NCBI GenBank assembly: GCA_020912385.1
Contig: CP087209.1
Coordinates: 992,001-1,056,000, forward strand
DNA from: Neofusicoccum parvum
Taxonomy: Eukaryota; Ascomycota; Dothideomycetes; Botryosphaeriales; Botryosphaeriaceae
Length of the DNA: 64,000 nt
Direction of reading: 5' to 3'
In this document: one piece after another, positions 25,201-36,464 of the stretch
How positions within the stretch are numbered: the first letter of the stretch is position 1
Layout of the letters: every line of letters starts with the position of its first letter
Program-made: the position numbers and the translations under genes
The notes under the pieces: generated by a model
What the model was told of the DNA's origin: nothing
The model's input: only the letters and a program-made list of their open reading frames with translations
The model's database searches: none

Positions 25201-25407
25201 GTCGGCGGCCGGAGATTGCGACAGCGAGGCCGCGCCGTTCGTGATGGCCTTGCCATTCATGTCCGAGGGACGGTCGAGTTGCGGCAGCGGACCATCGCCA
25301 TTGAGCTTGTGCTGCGCACCCGCAGGCGCGGCCAGCGATCGGTCGTCCAGCTTGCCCAGGCTGGCGCCGTGCGCGCCATTCCGATCCATCGAGACGATGC
25401 CGGGCAT
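22203..25407 (-). CDS. MED14: Mediator subunit 14 (Rgr1)
   Basis: Two exons, complement(22203..24668, 24718..25407), 1051 residues, a normal length for filamentous-fungal Med14. The ATG at 25407 gives MPGIVSMD, the style of N-terminus seen in homologues. Conserved features are the helical segment FIKLLVLSKWSRNCDDVSK, the block NPDLKTALEVLSTGKAPWMP joined across a 49-nt intron (GTATGT...CAG) to LGYIPAEPLTPQQ, and the following FRVPSEFELDVSIADED. Med14 is the backbone linking head, middle and tail modules of Mediator, the nuclear coactivator of RNA polymerase II. The C-terminus is Pro/Gln-rich. The reading frame stays open for 378 codons upstream of the chosen start, but that part is Arg/Pro/Ala noise typical of GC-rich DNA. 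The 2.1 kb upstream region is shared with divergent ATG22. Confidence 0.9.
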
Positions 25408-27520
25408 ACTCCTCCCCTTCGCTCCGTCGGCGCCGTCGCCGTGGCTCCCCTGCACCCCCTCAGTCCCGTCCTCCGCCTTGCGCTCGGCCAACGGTATTTT
25501 GGAGAATTGCGGGCGGTGCTGCGCGGCGGGATCGATGGGCTGGGGGCGGGGACGCGGGGCCGGGGGGCTCGAGTGCGGCGGCCAGGCGGCGGGATCAACG
25601 CGCAACGGCGCAGGCTGATGAAGTCCGTGAGGCGGCTTTGTTTCTCGGCCGGCGGAGCGGGGGCCGACGGCGGGGGCGCGCGGTGGGTTGGTGTGCAGCG
25701 AAGAGAGCGTCGAAGCCGTGGGCTTGGGGGGCTGGGTGCGGGCGGCGTGCGCGCGGCAGGGTGGTGGTTGAGGAAAAGAAGGCGAGCGAGCGTCGCAGTG
25801 ATGATGCAGGCAGGTGGTGAGGGCCGCACGCCGGGGCCTGTCGGGCGCGCCAAAGCCAATTTGCCCAGCCCAGTCTTGGCCGACGCTGCAGCGCCGTTCT
25901 TCAACCACCGCGTTGTCCAGACACTCTGCGCGCGCCCTGCGTGCCGCAGAATTTGCTGCCAGCACACGCCGGCTGGCGGAATTGCTGCTCCCACGTCGCG
26001 CCCCTGCACGGCGAGGCCGCGCAGCCCGCATCCAGCGGGGGCAAACAGGCACCTGGCTGGGCGGCCTCCGCTGCGGTCGAAATAGACGAAGCGCGGCCGT
26101 CACGCCCGTCGCAGGGTCGCGCGTGCCAGCGCTGCCCGTGTTCCGTGCTACCAGCGCGAACCCGGCACCGCATCCATCTCCTGAGCTGCTCCGCACACGC
26201 TCCTGAGCCCGCCGCACACGAGATTTCGGCTGGTGCCCACGCCAAACATTCGTGAAACGCGGGCAAATAACCCGGCCACAGCATCTCTGCTGCCGTTTCA
26301 TGGTTTCCCAGGCCGGGCCGGCCGCGCTGCGCGAACACCACAGCACGATCCTAACCGAGATGCCTGCGAGGCAGGCTGATCGCGGAACGGCGAGCAATCG
26401 AGCGCGCGGCCGGGGCCCCTGCCAGCAAGAAGCGCCGTTTCCGCAGCCTGCGTCTATCACACCAATCTCCCGCAGCTGCTCCCGCCGTCTGCTCTGCCCT
26501 CCATCTGGCCGCCATTGTTCGTCCAACTTGGTGGGTAGCACGATCTGGCTGTCTCACGCTGCTTTTGTCGGGCACCGAAAGAGGAAGTTGCTCGCCGCCA
26601 ATGATGCTCCGGCGCGCTTCTCAAGTAGAGACGACATGCCGCCAGCACACATGTCGCTGCCGTCGCGGAGGACCTCGCGTCAATTCCCATGCACGCTGTA
26701 CCGGCCGTATGGCGCCAGCCGCGGAAGAGGGTAGATGTATCAGACCAACGATGGCCTGTGGAAGCCGCACGACGGCGGCAAGCAGTTGAAGTGCTAGCCG
26801 CAACAGCCGGCAGCCAGCATGTCGGCCGCCAGGCACAGAACAAGCATCCAGGCCACGGCAAGCGCCTGCGCAAGTTGCAGTCGGAGTCAAGCCCGTGGAG
26901 CAGCGGTTTATTCCCGGCACAGCACAAGATGGCAGGTGGGGGTCGGCGCGACTTCGCTCGGTACGCGTCCGCCTCGCGCTCACGTCCCTCATGTCGCCGT
27001 CGCGCTCTGGTGGTGTGGTGTGTCCCTCGGGCTGCAATAAAGTAATCGATTGCTCGCCCTGTCCTTATCACGCCGCGCTGGTCGGTGAAACCGCGTCGGC
27101 GCTGCACGAGTAATGCGCGGGCGCGCCAAGCAGGAGAGATTTCGAGAGGTGGGCAGCAGGGCAGAGGCGTAGGCTCGCGGGCCAGCTACATATAGCAGCT
27201 GCGCACTCTGATTGAGCTTGGCTCCACGCGCTTCGCCGAGTTTGCGGTGGAATGCACGGCTGGCACACATCTGGTCACGCGGGAAGATCGCATCACGGCC
27301 TCGGAGATCCACAGCCTGACCGCGGCCTGTATCAGACGGAGCCCTCTTTCTCTTCTCTTTCCGCCGTCGCGGCGGCTCATGATGGACGCAGAAGGCCTTC
27401 CGAGAGCGTGATGCCTCTCCAGCGTTGGCCGGTAGCACTGCTCGAATCACAGCGACGCCGCCCCTCTCTCGCCTCCCACCAACCCTGTGCCCGCACGTAC
27501 CCCAGGCGGTCCGACTCGTA
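25408..27520. promoter_or_regulatory. Divergent GC-rich upstream region, MED14 / ATG22
   Basis: About 2.1 kb between two divergent starts, strongly GC-rich and CpG-dense. It must hold both promoters. Many overlapping open frames exist on both strands (up to 351 codons), none with a recognisable domain or a sensible splice structure. No TATA box or clear repeat stands out. Confidence 0.45.
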
Positions 27521-30009
27521 ATGGTTCCGCGCCAACAGCACCACCCGCCTCCGCAAGTACCTCCACATTCGCCGCCTTTCCGCCCGGACCTCCCTCGCCA
27601 GTCGTCCGCCCTCTCCAAGCGCTCTTACCACTCCTCCTACAGCGCCGACGATGAACGCTCAATAGCCGCCGACACCATGGGTCCGGACCGGGAGCGCGAC
27701 ATCCCTGCGCGTGCGCCGCAGTACGACGGCGAGGACACCACCTTGACATCGCGCAAAGAGCTGTGGGGCTTCTATGTTTATGGCTGGGCTGCCGAGGTAT
27801 ACAAGACCGCCCAAGACACTGGGGAGAGCATGCGCTGAACAGTTGAAAGGTTTTCGTAGTTTGCGGTGTTGGTAAGCATCCATACATTCCTGGCTCGTGG
27901 CCGTCTCTGGACGGCGCTGCGATGCGATGCACCCTGGTCCCGCCTGATGGAGGCCTGTGAACCCGGCGCAACGCTTCTGTGACACTGCTCCGAGCCGCTT
28001 CGTGCATCGTGTCCCGTCTTGTCCCAAGGATTTCCCGCCTTGTCGGCAGTCGGCAGTCCTTCCCGGCGCAAATCTCTCGATTGCACTCCGATGGACCCTC
28101 ACTGACGGTGCCACTTCTCAAGGATCCTTTATTCCCATTACCCTCGAGCAGCTAGCGCGGGACCGCGGCGTTCTGCAGTCCGACGGAAAGACACCATGCC
28201 CATCTCCCTTCGATAAACCTACTCCCCAGCACGACCTCTCGAACCGAACCCCCACGTCGGACGCGACACAATGTGTGGTCTACATTCTGGGCGCCGAAGT
28301 CAACACGGCTAGCTTTGCCATGTACACATTTTCTATCAGCGTCTTGATCCAGGCGTTGTTGATTATTTCCATGTCTGGAGCGGCCGACCATGGCAGGTAT
28401 AGGAAAACATTCCTGCTATACTTCGCCTTCATAGGTTCCATCGCAACCATGTTCTTCCTCCCCATCACCCCTCAAATATTCTTGCTGGGAGCCCTCCTTG
28501 CCATTATTTCAAATACCTGCTTTGGCGCCTCGTTTGTTTTGCTCAATTCTTTCCTTCCCCTACTAGTCAGGAATCATCCCTCGGTCGTGGAATCATATCC
28601 AGAATCCGAAGACTCGTACAGTGAGGATGAGGATGATTATCACGAGGATGAGCGATCGGGTCCTGAGGATGATGAGGACCTGGACTATGATGACAGGCCC
28701 ACACCGAGGTCCGCACTACTGAGGAGAGCCTCACTTGCGGATTATACAGCACAATATCCTAAGTCTCCAGCTGTAAGTGTACACCTCGGGAACTACGAAC
28801 TTCAGAGTTCCACATTACCCAAGTGCTTTACAATAGGGCCTGGAAGACAGGACATAAATGACGGTCGGACTAACGTGTGATTCAGACTTCGTCACATGAA
28901 TTGGGTCTCTCAACGCGAATCAGCTCCTATGGCATTGGCATTGGCTACACAGCCGCCCTGTTGGTCCAGATTTTCGGCATCATAATTGTCTCGAAGGTCA
29001 ACTTGTTGTCTACCAACTTCTCCCTCCGCCTTGTTTTGTTTTGCGTCGGCGCTTGGTGGTTCATCTTCACCATACCTGCCTCATTTTGGCTCAAGACCCG
29101 GCCAGGCCCACTATTACACCTCGAACCTACTGAAGGCAGGGTGCAGACCGGATTTGCATACTTCAAGTATTCCTGGAAGTCACTCGGAAAAACCGTCATG
29201 CATGCACGGAAACTGAAAGATGTCCTTCTATTCCTCGGCGCATGGTTTCTCCTGAGCGACGCCATAGCAACAGTGAGCGGTACAGCAGTTCTCTTTGCGA
29301 AGACTTCACTTGCAATGAAGCCTGCAGCAGTCGCTCTCATCAACGTCGTCGTCACGATCTGTGGCATCATCGGAGCATTCTCGTGGAGCCGGCTGTCCGT
29401 TATGATGGGACTCAAGCCGTCTCACACGATTCTGTTTTGCATCGCACTCTTCGAGCTGATTCCCATTTACGGTCTACTCGGATACATTCCAGCGATTCGC
29501 AATCTGGGAGTCTTCGGTCTCCAGCAGGCCTGGGAGATGTATCCCTTGGGTGCAGTCTACGGCTTTGTCTTGGGCGGTCTGTCCTCGTACTGCCGAAGTC
29601 TTTTTGGAGAGCTGATCCCGCCGGGGTTTGAGGCAGCCTTCTATGCTCTCTACGCCATCACGGACAAGGGCTCAAGCGTCTTCGGACCAGCTGTGGTCGG
29701 GGCGATTACTGATGCCACGGGAGAAATCCGCCCGGTGAGTGCCGTTGATTAGTATTTGAAATCAGTCATCAAACTGACACTTTGCAGGCCTTTTGGTTCC
29801 TCGCAGTCCTGGTGGGGCTCCCATTCCCGCTCATGGCCATGGTGGACGTGGACAGAGGCAGGGCCGATGGGATCGCCCTGGCGGATGCATTGAGTGAGGG
29901 CAGAGGCAAGACGCCAGAGCGGGGAAGCCCTCGTCGCAGCAGCTCGGCGGAGTCGTTTCGCGACGGAGAGGCGGAAACAGACCGTCTGACGGGAGAACCA
30001 GATCGGTGA
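27521..30009 (+). CDS. ATG22: Autophagy-related Atg22-like vacuolar amino acid exporter
   Basis: Five exons, join(27521..27796, 27850..27871, 28123..28772, 28886..29734, 29788..30009), 672 residues from the first ATG; the ATG at 27677 (CACCATGG, 620 residues) is an alternative start. Exon 2 is only 22 nt and exon 3 follows a 251-nt intron; both are needed to give [20 protein letters not shown] and then IPITLEQLA, a hallmark of the family. Further marks are [19 protein letters not shown] and [13 protein letters not shown]. The protein has about twelve hydrophobic helices in a major-facilitator-like arrangement (Pfam ATG22), with an acidic loop ([15 protein letters not shown]) after the first half. 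In yeast the protein sits in the vacuole membrane and releases amino acids after autophagic breakdown; that role is transferred by homology. C-terminal tail is Ser/Arg-rich. Confidence 0.87.
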
Positions 30010-30574
30010 ACTACGTAGCAATGCTCAGAAGCTTTGAAATGCGCACAGCGCGAAATTAGAATACGATGTGAACACGTGCGTGTGACGGGTGTTTGGTGAG
30101 CGTGTCCGGCCGGTGCGTGTTGGTCGAGCTTGTTCGGGCTAGGCGGACGAGAGGAACCGTGGCCTCATCCTCCGCCGCGTCCATGGGGGCGGCGTTGTGC
30201 AACCACAGAGGCTGCGGCGCTGGTGTTCAGCTGCGGCGAGCTGGCCTCCGGCAGCGGCGGCAGCGGGCCAACGAGCAGCGAAAATAGAAAAAAGGAAGGC
30301 AGGCCCGCAGAAGCGGGTGTTGGTCGAGTGGCCCATGTGGACCCTTGCCGAGGCCCAAGCTCCCGCGCTCCTGTACGCCAAGGCAGCCGTGCAGGCCCTC
30401 CGCGCGCGCGAACTAAAGGCCAGCTTGCATCTGCTTTCTGGCTGCGCCTATCGCCCCCGGCTCCTGCCTTATAAATCATCCCGGCGAAGGAACACTTTAC
30501 AAGAGCTCCGAGCTGCCTCCACGACCGTCCTTCCACATCCACCCCCCGCCGCGTCAATTGCAACCCAGACCATC
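30010..30574. promoter_or_regulatory. Intergenic region and PDI promoter
   Basis: About 565 bp, GC-rich, between two genes in the same direction. It holds the ATG22 3' UTR and the PDI promoter with a good TATA box at 30470. I do not see an unambiguous unfolded-protein-response element. Confidence 0.55.
30470..30475 (+). promoter_or_regulatory. TATA box of PDI gene
   Basis: TATAAA in the context CCTTATAAATC, 100 bp before the PDI ATG. It is the clearest TATA box next to any gene in the window and fits a strongly expressed, stress-inducible gene. Confidence 0.55.
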
Positions 30575-32331
30575 ATGCGCAACTTCAGGAACGTCGTCTT
30601 CGGCCTTGTGGGAGCTGCTGCTCTTGCCTCGGCTTCCGATGTCGAGGAGCTCACCAAGGACACCTTCAACGACTTCGTGACGGGCAACGACCTGGTGCTC
30701 GCTGAGTGTGCGTTTCACCTTCTGTTTGACCGTGGCAATTGGCCCAAAACTGACCCCACGCCCCAGTCTTCGCGCCGTGGTGCGGCCACTGCAAGGCCCT
30801 CGCCCCCGAGTATGAGGAGGCCGCCACCCAGCTGAAGGAGAAGAACATCAAGCTCGCCAAGGTCGACTGCACTGCGCACTCTGAGCTGTGCCAGGAGTAT
30901 GGTGTCGAGGGCTACCCGACCCTCAAGGTCTTCCGCGGCCTCGACTCGATCGCTCCCTACGCCGGCCAGAGGAAGACGGACGCGTAAGTTACCAGGCGAT
31001 GCGAAGTTTCAGCGTATTTTGGGACGTCCCGCTGACCCGTCTCTCAGCATCGTGTCGTACATGACCAAGCAGGCTCTTCCCGCCGTCTCCACACTCACCG
31101 AGGACTCTCTCGAGGAGTTCAAGACCGCCGACAAGGTCGTTCTGGTCGCCTACTTCGACAAGGACGACAAGGCCACCAACGAGACCTTCACCGCCATCGC
31201 CACGGATCTCCGCGACGAATACCTCTTTGGTGCTATCAACGATGCCGCCGTCGCCAAGGCTGAGGGTGTCAAGCAGCCCGCCATCGTCCTGTACAAGTCT
31301 TTCGACGAGGGCAAGGACATCTACACCGAGACCATCGAGAAGGAGGCTCTCGAGAAGTTCATCAAGACCTCTGCTACTCCGCTGGTTGGCGAGGTCGGCC
31401 CCGAGACCTACTCTGGCTACATGAGCGTAAGTTTTAGCATTGTCCGCGTATCACGCACTGAAACTGACATTTGCAGTCCGGCATTCCTCTTGCCTACATC
31501 TTCGCCGAGACTCCCGAGGAGCGCGAGGAGCTCTCCAAGACCCTCAAGCCCATCGCCGAGAAGCAGAAGGGCGTCATCAACTTCGCCACCATCGACGCTA
31601 AGACCTTCGGTCAGCATGGTGCCAACCTCAACCTCGAGGTCGGCAAGTGGCCCGCATTCGCCATCCAGGACCCGGCCAAGAACCAGAAGTTCCCGTTCGA
31701 CCAGGAGAAGAAGATCACCGAGAAGGCCATCGCTCAATACGTCGATGACTACCTCGCCGGCAAGATCGAGCCCAGCATCAAGTCCGAGCCCATTCCCGAG
31801 AAGCAGGAGGGCCCCGTCACTGTCGTCGTTGCCCACAGCTACCAGCAGGAGGTCATCGACAACGACAAGGATGTCCTTCTCGAGTTCTACGCTCCCTGGT
31901 GCGGTCACTGCAAGGCTCTTGCTCCCAAGTACGACGAGCTCGCTACCCTCTACGCCAAGAACAAGGACTTTGCCTCCAAGGTCTCCATTGCCAAGATTGA
32001 CGCTACCGCCAATGACGTTCCCGATGAGATCCAGGGCTTCCCTACCATCAAGCTGTTCCGTGCCGGCAAGAAGGATGACCCCGTCGAGTACAGCGGCTCC
32101 CGCACCGTTGAGGATCTCGCCAAGTTCATCGCCGAGAACGGCAGCCACAGCATCGACGCCTACAGCGAGAAGGCTGACGAGAAGGCCGATGAGGACAAGC
32201 CCAGCCAGGCGCCCGCCGCCACCGAGGAGGCCAAGGAGGGTGTCAAGGAGAAGGTTAAGGAGGCTGCCGAGAAGGTCAAGGAGGCCGTTACCGACGACGA
32301 GGGTGACATTGAGGGCCACGACGAGCTGTAA
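30575..32331 (+). CDS. PDI1: Protein disulfide isomerase
   Basis: Four exons, join(30575..30707, 30767..30983, 31048..31426, 31477..32331), 527 residues. A cleavable signal peptide covers about residues 1-19 ([15 protein letters not shown]). Two catalytic thioredoxin domains each carry WCGHCKAL (CGHC at ~50-53 and ~385-388), separated by two inactive thioredoxin-like domains (a-b-b'-a'). An acidic/Lys-Ala tail ends in HDEL, the ER retention signal. Length and order match classical PDI. The enzyme forms and reshuffles disulfides in the ER lumen and is essential in yeast. The first active site lies directly behind intron 1, so the splice at 30707/30767 is needed for a working domain. Codon use is strongly C-ending (GAG, AAG, ATC, GCC), as in highly expressed fungal genes. 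Long frames in the other frame and on the opposite strand are shadows. Confidence 0.96.
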
Positions 32332-33996
32332 ATGACGGTTGCCTCTTGGCTCGATACGGAATTGGGTACTACGGTTTCGTTGCTAACGCAACGGGAGAAA
32401 ACGTTTTATGGGTTCTTTTTGCTGCCTCAAATACCAAAAAGGAGGGGCTTTTGTAGCATGTTTCTTGGGGTTACTGTCTAGGTCGTCACGGGTTTTCTTT
32501 TCACTAGTCTTTAACGCACTCGGGGGTAACGGAATTATCGAGCAATGCATCGACATGTACAACCATCATTGGCGCGTGTCTGCTTCGTGAATGAGATCCG
32601 TTGGAAATACGCACGATCTTGCAAGCAAGACCTGAAGCGTGGCGAATCCTCTAGAAGTGCTAAATAAGGAAGGAAGCTTTTGCCAATAGTCAATCGGCGC
32701 AAGCCACACGATCAAACTCCCGGGAAACTCATCCGTAGTCTATCTCAGCAAGTTGGCTCGGCAGTTGCGCCTCTCTTCCGGCAAAAGTCGAGAGGGACAG
32801 AAAGTTGACGACACGCTGTCCTTTTCTCTCTCGTACCCCGATGGAAGGAGGAAGGAGCTTGGGCGCTTTTTCCGGACAGATGTCCTCTATTAAGAGATGG
32901 GTCGAGGGTGGTGTACATACGTGCCGTACCGAACGCGGAAACGCGCTCCGCATCTCCTTTCGGCACATAGCGGGCGGGGAGAAGGCGGACAAGGATCTGT
33001 TTGGAGGGCGTGCGATCTGGTGAGGGTCGCGTGTCCTTGCCCCCGTCCGTATTATTGCGGGCGGACCATGGTACGGAGGTACTTGGTGCTTCCGCTTCGG
33101 CTTTGCCGGGCCGGGGGGTACCGGGCCTGAAATTGTGCGGATGGGATGTGCAGATGAAGGGGAGGGGTTGGTTAAGGACACGTGTGGGGGCCTTGGGCGT
33201 GGTGGAGGCGGAAGATTTGAGTCCAGAGGAGCTTCTTTCCAGGCATGCCAGGGTCCCGCTGCAGCTCATCGTACATGCGCAGGGCGGAGGCACGTGTGGG
33301 TGTGGGGTGGTTGAAGGCGAGCGCCCTCCACAAGCTCGACTGAAAAGCACGCTGGCGTAGAGACAGTGCGTGCATCCGGACGCAGAAGCTCCTGGGATCA
33401 TCTCTGAACCCAACCCTGATGAAAAATTCTATTTTATGCGCGGGCGTGCATGTCGAGAGCAATTCCGCGATAGCTGTCGGCTGTGGCACTCCTGCGCGCA
33501 CAACTCGACTTCCAGAAACAGGCGCGATGCCAATAAAGACCACCAGACGTTGGGGCCTGCTCTCAATTCCCAGTCTGCCACCTCTCAACCCCGGCCAAGC
33601 ATCTGTGCTATGCTCAAGACTTCTCACGAACTTATAGATAAACAAAACCAAGCCAACACTAAATATTTAGTAAAGCTTGCTCGTATTGCTCTAAAGTTTG
33701 GAAATAAGTGGGCGATAGACACTGCCACCCAAATCAAGAGCGTGGTTCGTTGCTAAAATCCTACTAATCCGGAGCGATGATGTCAGCGGTAGCCGAGGCG
33801 GCCTTTTCCTTCTTCTTTGGCTGGAGGAGTTGTGTTTTGATGCAAGGCTTCGAGGCGCGTGGTTCTCACCTCACGGACAACCCAGCCTCAGCCTTGCCCC
33901 ACATCCACCCCGCCTTTTCCAACAAAATCCTACGAGTACCTTTACGTGCCCTCTCGCTTTTCTCTGACCTTGGTCTCCATCGACACTGTTCTTGCC
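32332..33996. other. Intergenic region, PDI to HET gene
   Basis: About 1.7 kb. The first ~250 bases are T-rich and look like the PDI 3' UTR. The rest contains open frames up to 222 codons on the minus strand, with Pro/Arg/Ser-rich translations lacking known motifs. The final ~150 bases are C/T-rich and probably the HET gene leader. Confidence 0.45.
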
Positions 33997-36234
33997 ATGG
34001 AACAACCAATGAGAAAATCGGACGCGGACGCCAAAGGTGAACCGCACAAGTACCCGGCTTTACAACACAATCAAAATGGCACGAATTTGACGAATTTGAC
34101 GCAAATGGAGACACTTTCTGTTGCTGCCGGTACTCTCTGCCAATGGTGTAGCTCCATGCTGCAATACGAAACACAAATGGCTTCTGGACAATATGCTGTG
34201 TTCGGAGAACAGCAACAGGGTTCGTCTGGGGTAATGTACATTGAGCGGCAAGACTGGAGAGCCGTCGGGAAATCCACCCGGATTTGTCAACTATGCTCGT
34301 TCTTGTGGGATAAGATTGAGAATCCCGTACAGAGCGAGGCTCGCAGCAGAAAGCCCGAATGGTCTGCCGTGCTCTACACTTTCATCTTCGATACGAAGAA
34401 TTTATCGGCCATCGACCTCCGTGCAAAATGGCCGGGCAGCGACATGTTCAGCCCTGGTACCTTTCTTACTCGTTTGAACCTGCTCCCAACGGAAACAGTG
34501 CCTGGTTAGTCTTCGTCTCATGGCTTGCCGTTTTGGGTTTCTTCCGTTGACCAAAAACAAGCCATCAACCTATCAACGCTTGATGAGCATATCAGTGATC
34601 AGACGTGGGAGCTTATTCATAATTGGGTCCATAGTTGCTGCACAGAACACCTGGCATGCAACATCCCAACGGAAGCGTGGTGTCCGACTCGACTACTGGA
34701 GGTGAACATTCCCGAGCAACCGTCACATATCAGGCTCATCGAAGGAGGAGACATTCCACTTGCAGAAAATTACATGACTTTGAGTCATTGTTGGGGTGAT
34801 GTCCGGCCGCTGATGCTGACGGGTGCTACAAAAGAACAACTGATGGGCTCAATCCCGGTGGATGACTTGCCCAACACGTTCCGAGACGCTGTCATGATAA
34901 CAAGACGTCTGGGCGTCAATTACTTGTGGATCGACTCTCTCTGCATCATCCAGGATTCTGCTGAAGACTGGGCCAAAGAAGCCAGCTTGATGGCTTCTGT
35001 GTACGGCAACTCTTACTGCAACATTGCCGCTTCTGGAGCTGAAGATTCCCGAGGAGGATGCCTGCGTCCCAGGGAGCAGGTGGAGCAATGCCGCGCTGTA
35101 AGACTTTCAGCGCACTGGAAAGACTATCGTTACGGAGAAGAGCCGCGTCGAGATTACATTTGCGTACAGAGCGGCCCTGCATTCGAAGCTACCAGAAATT
35201 GTAAGCTGGCTAAACGAGCATGGATCTTCCAAGAACGCATGCTCTCACGCCGCAGTATTCATTTCGGCTTGACACAGCTCTTTTGGGAATGTAACACATT
35301 CTTGGCCTGTGAGCGCTTTCCAGAGGGCGCCACCATCCTATCTATGCCAGGGTACAAGGACCTGAACAAATTGACTGCTGCTATCTCCTGCAACGGATCA
35401 AGTTCTTCGAAGAAGGACGATCTGCTCTGGGCCTGGGCAGGTTTTGTCCTGCTGTATTCTGGATCGCAAATCACCTACGCCACTGACAGACTGATAGCCA
35501 TGGCTGGTGTCGTTGACAGATTCGTTCCGGCTCTGGGGTCTGAATTCCTGGCTGGACTATGGCGAACCGATTTACACAGTCAATTATTATGGAAGAAAGC
35601 AGGGAAATTTGGGCACCGGGCAAGTGCCTACCTGGCGCCTTCGTGGTCTTGGGTATCTTTGCTTGGAACATTGGTACACACAGGTGCATATGAACTCGGA
35701 CGAGGAGCAAGCTTCACAAACCTCATCGAATTCATTGACGTGAAGGCCCAGGCATCACCAAAGGCACCAAAGTATTCGGTTTGCGGCGGACACATCACTG
35801 CAAGATGCTACATGATTCCGGCGTCATTAAAGCAGCCTCTGAAGCATGAACACATCTATACAGATGGATCGCTTCTCCTCTGGCCACAAAAAGACAGCGG
35901 TGTGGAAGTCAACTCCCGTACGTCAATGGATATTGAAGAAGCACTGCACTACGCAACATTGTGGGTTGTTCCGGTGGCCGCACAGCGCAACACCCTCTGT
36001 GGGCTTTTGCTGAGCAAGATTGACACTGGATCGACCTCGCATTTCGAACGGTGCGGCTCCTTCCATATATCTGGCTTGGAGAGCGTAGAAAAAGCATGGG
36101 ACAGCATTGTCGAATATGGAGAATATCAAGAGAAGCCTGAGAGACATAATGATGTGTTAAAGTTTACTGGGGGCCTGTCCAATGACTATGTACAGTCCAG
36201 CGGCGTCGTGCAATTCACGGTCACAATCAAATAA
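33997..36234 (+). CDS. HET (heterokaryon incompatibility) domain protein
   Basis: Two exons, join(33997..34504, 34562..36234), 726 residues; intron GTTAGT...ACAAG with a TTGAC branch site. The N-terminal ~170 residues carry paired cysteines (LCQWCSSML, ICQLCSFLW) common ahead of HET domains. The HET domain spans about residues 240-400 with its three usual blocks: MTLSHCWGDVRPLMLT, DAVMITRRLGVNYLWIDSLC followed by IIQDSAEDW, and the segment ASVYGNSYCNIAASGAED with RGGC. After it come RAWIFQERMLSRRSIHFG and a Trp-rich C-terminal half, also typical. The family triggers or regulates cell death when unlike strains fuse, but most of the many copies per genome have no tested role. No NACHT, WD or ankyrin part is attached. 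It stands alone among housekeeping genes. Confidence 0.9.
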
Positions 36235-36464
36235 ACATTTCGTAGAGGGCGCCAATCGCGTGTCTGAAGACGCAGGAATCTTAGAAGTAGAGCGTTTGCC
36301 TTAACATTGAAGGACCAGGTGCCCAAAACTTTAATGTCAGCCAAAGACCTCACGAAAAAGATAGCACCATCCTAGCAAGCGTTTCGAGAAGCTGATACAT
36401 AAAGCCATTATCGCATCTACACGTACTACACATGCCTACATTAAAACGGGGCGAACCTCCCTCC

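Noticed and set aside
25030..26085. 351-codon frame antisense to MED14 exon 1 and its upstream region
   Set aside because: Arg/Gly/Ala-rich noise; MED14 homology is clear on the other strand.
31417..32319. 300-codon Leu/Val/Gly-rich frame antisense to PDI
   Set aside because: It is the complement of C-ending, Glu/Lys-rich PDI codons, which makes hydrophobic antisense frames.
30899..32335. 478-codon Ser/Arg/Pro frame overlapping PDI in another frame
   Set aside because: It starts inside PDI exon 2 and its Ser/Arg/Pro repeats reflect PDI codon bias in a shifted frame.
32745..33651. Minus-strand frames between PDI and the HET gene
   Set aside because: Pro/Arg/Ser/Thr-rich, no domain, no consistent introns; likely chance.
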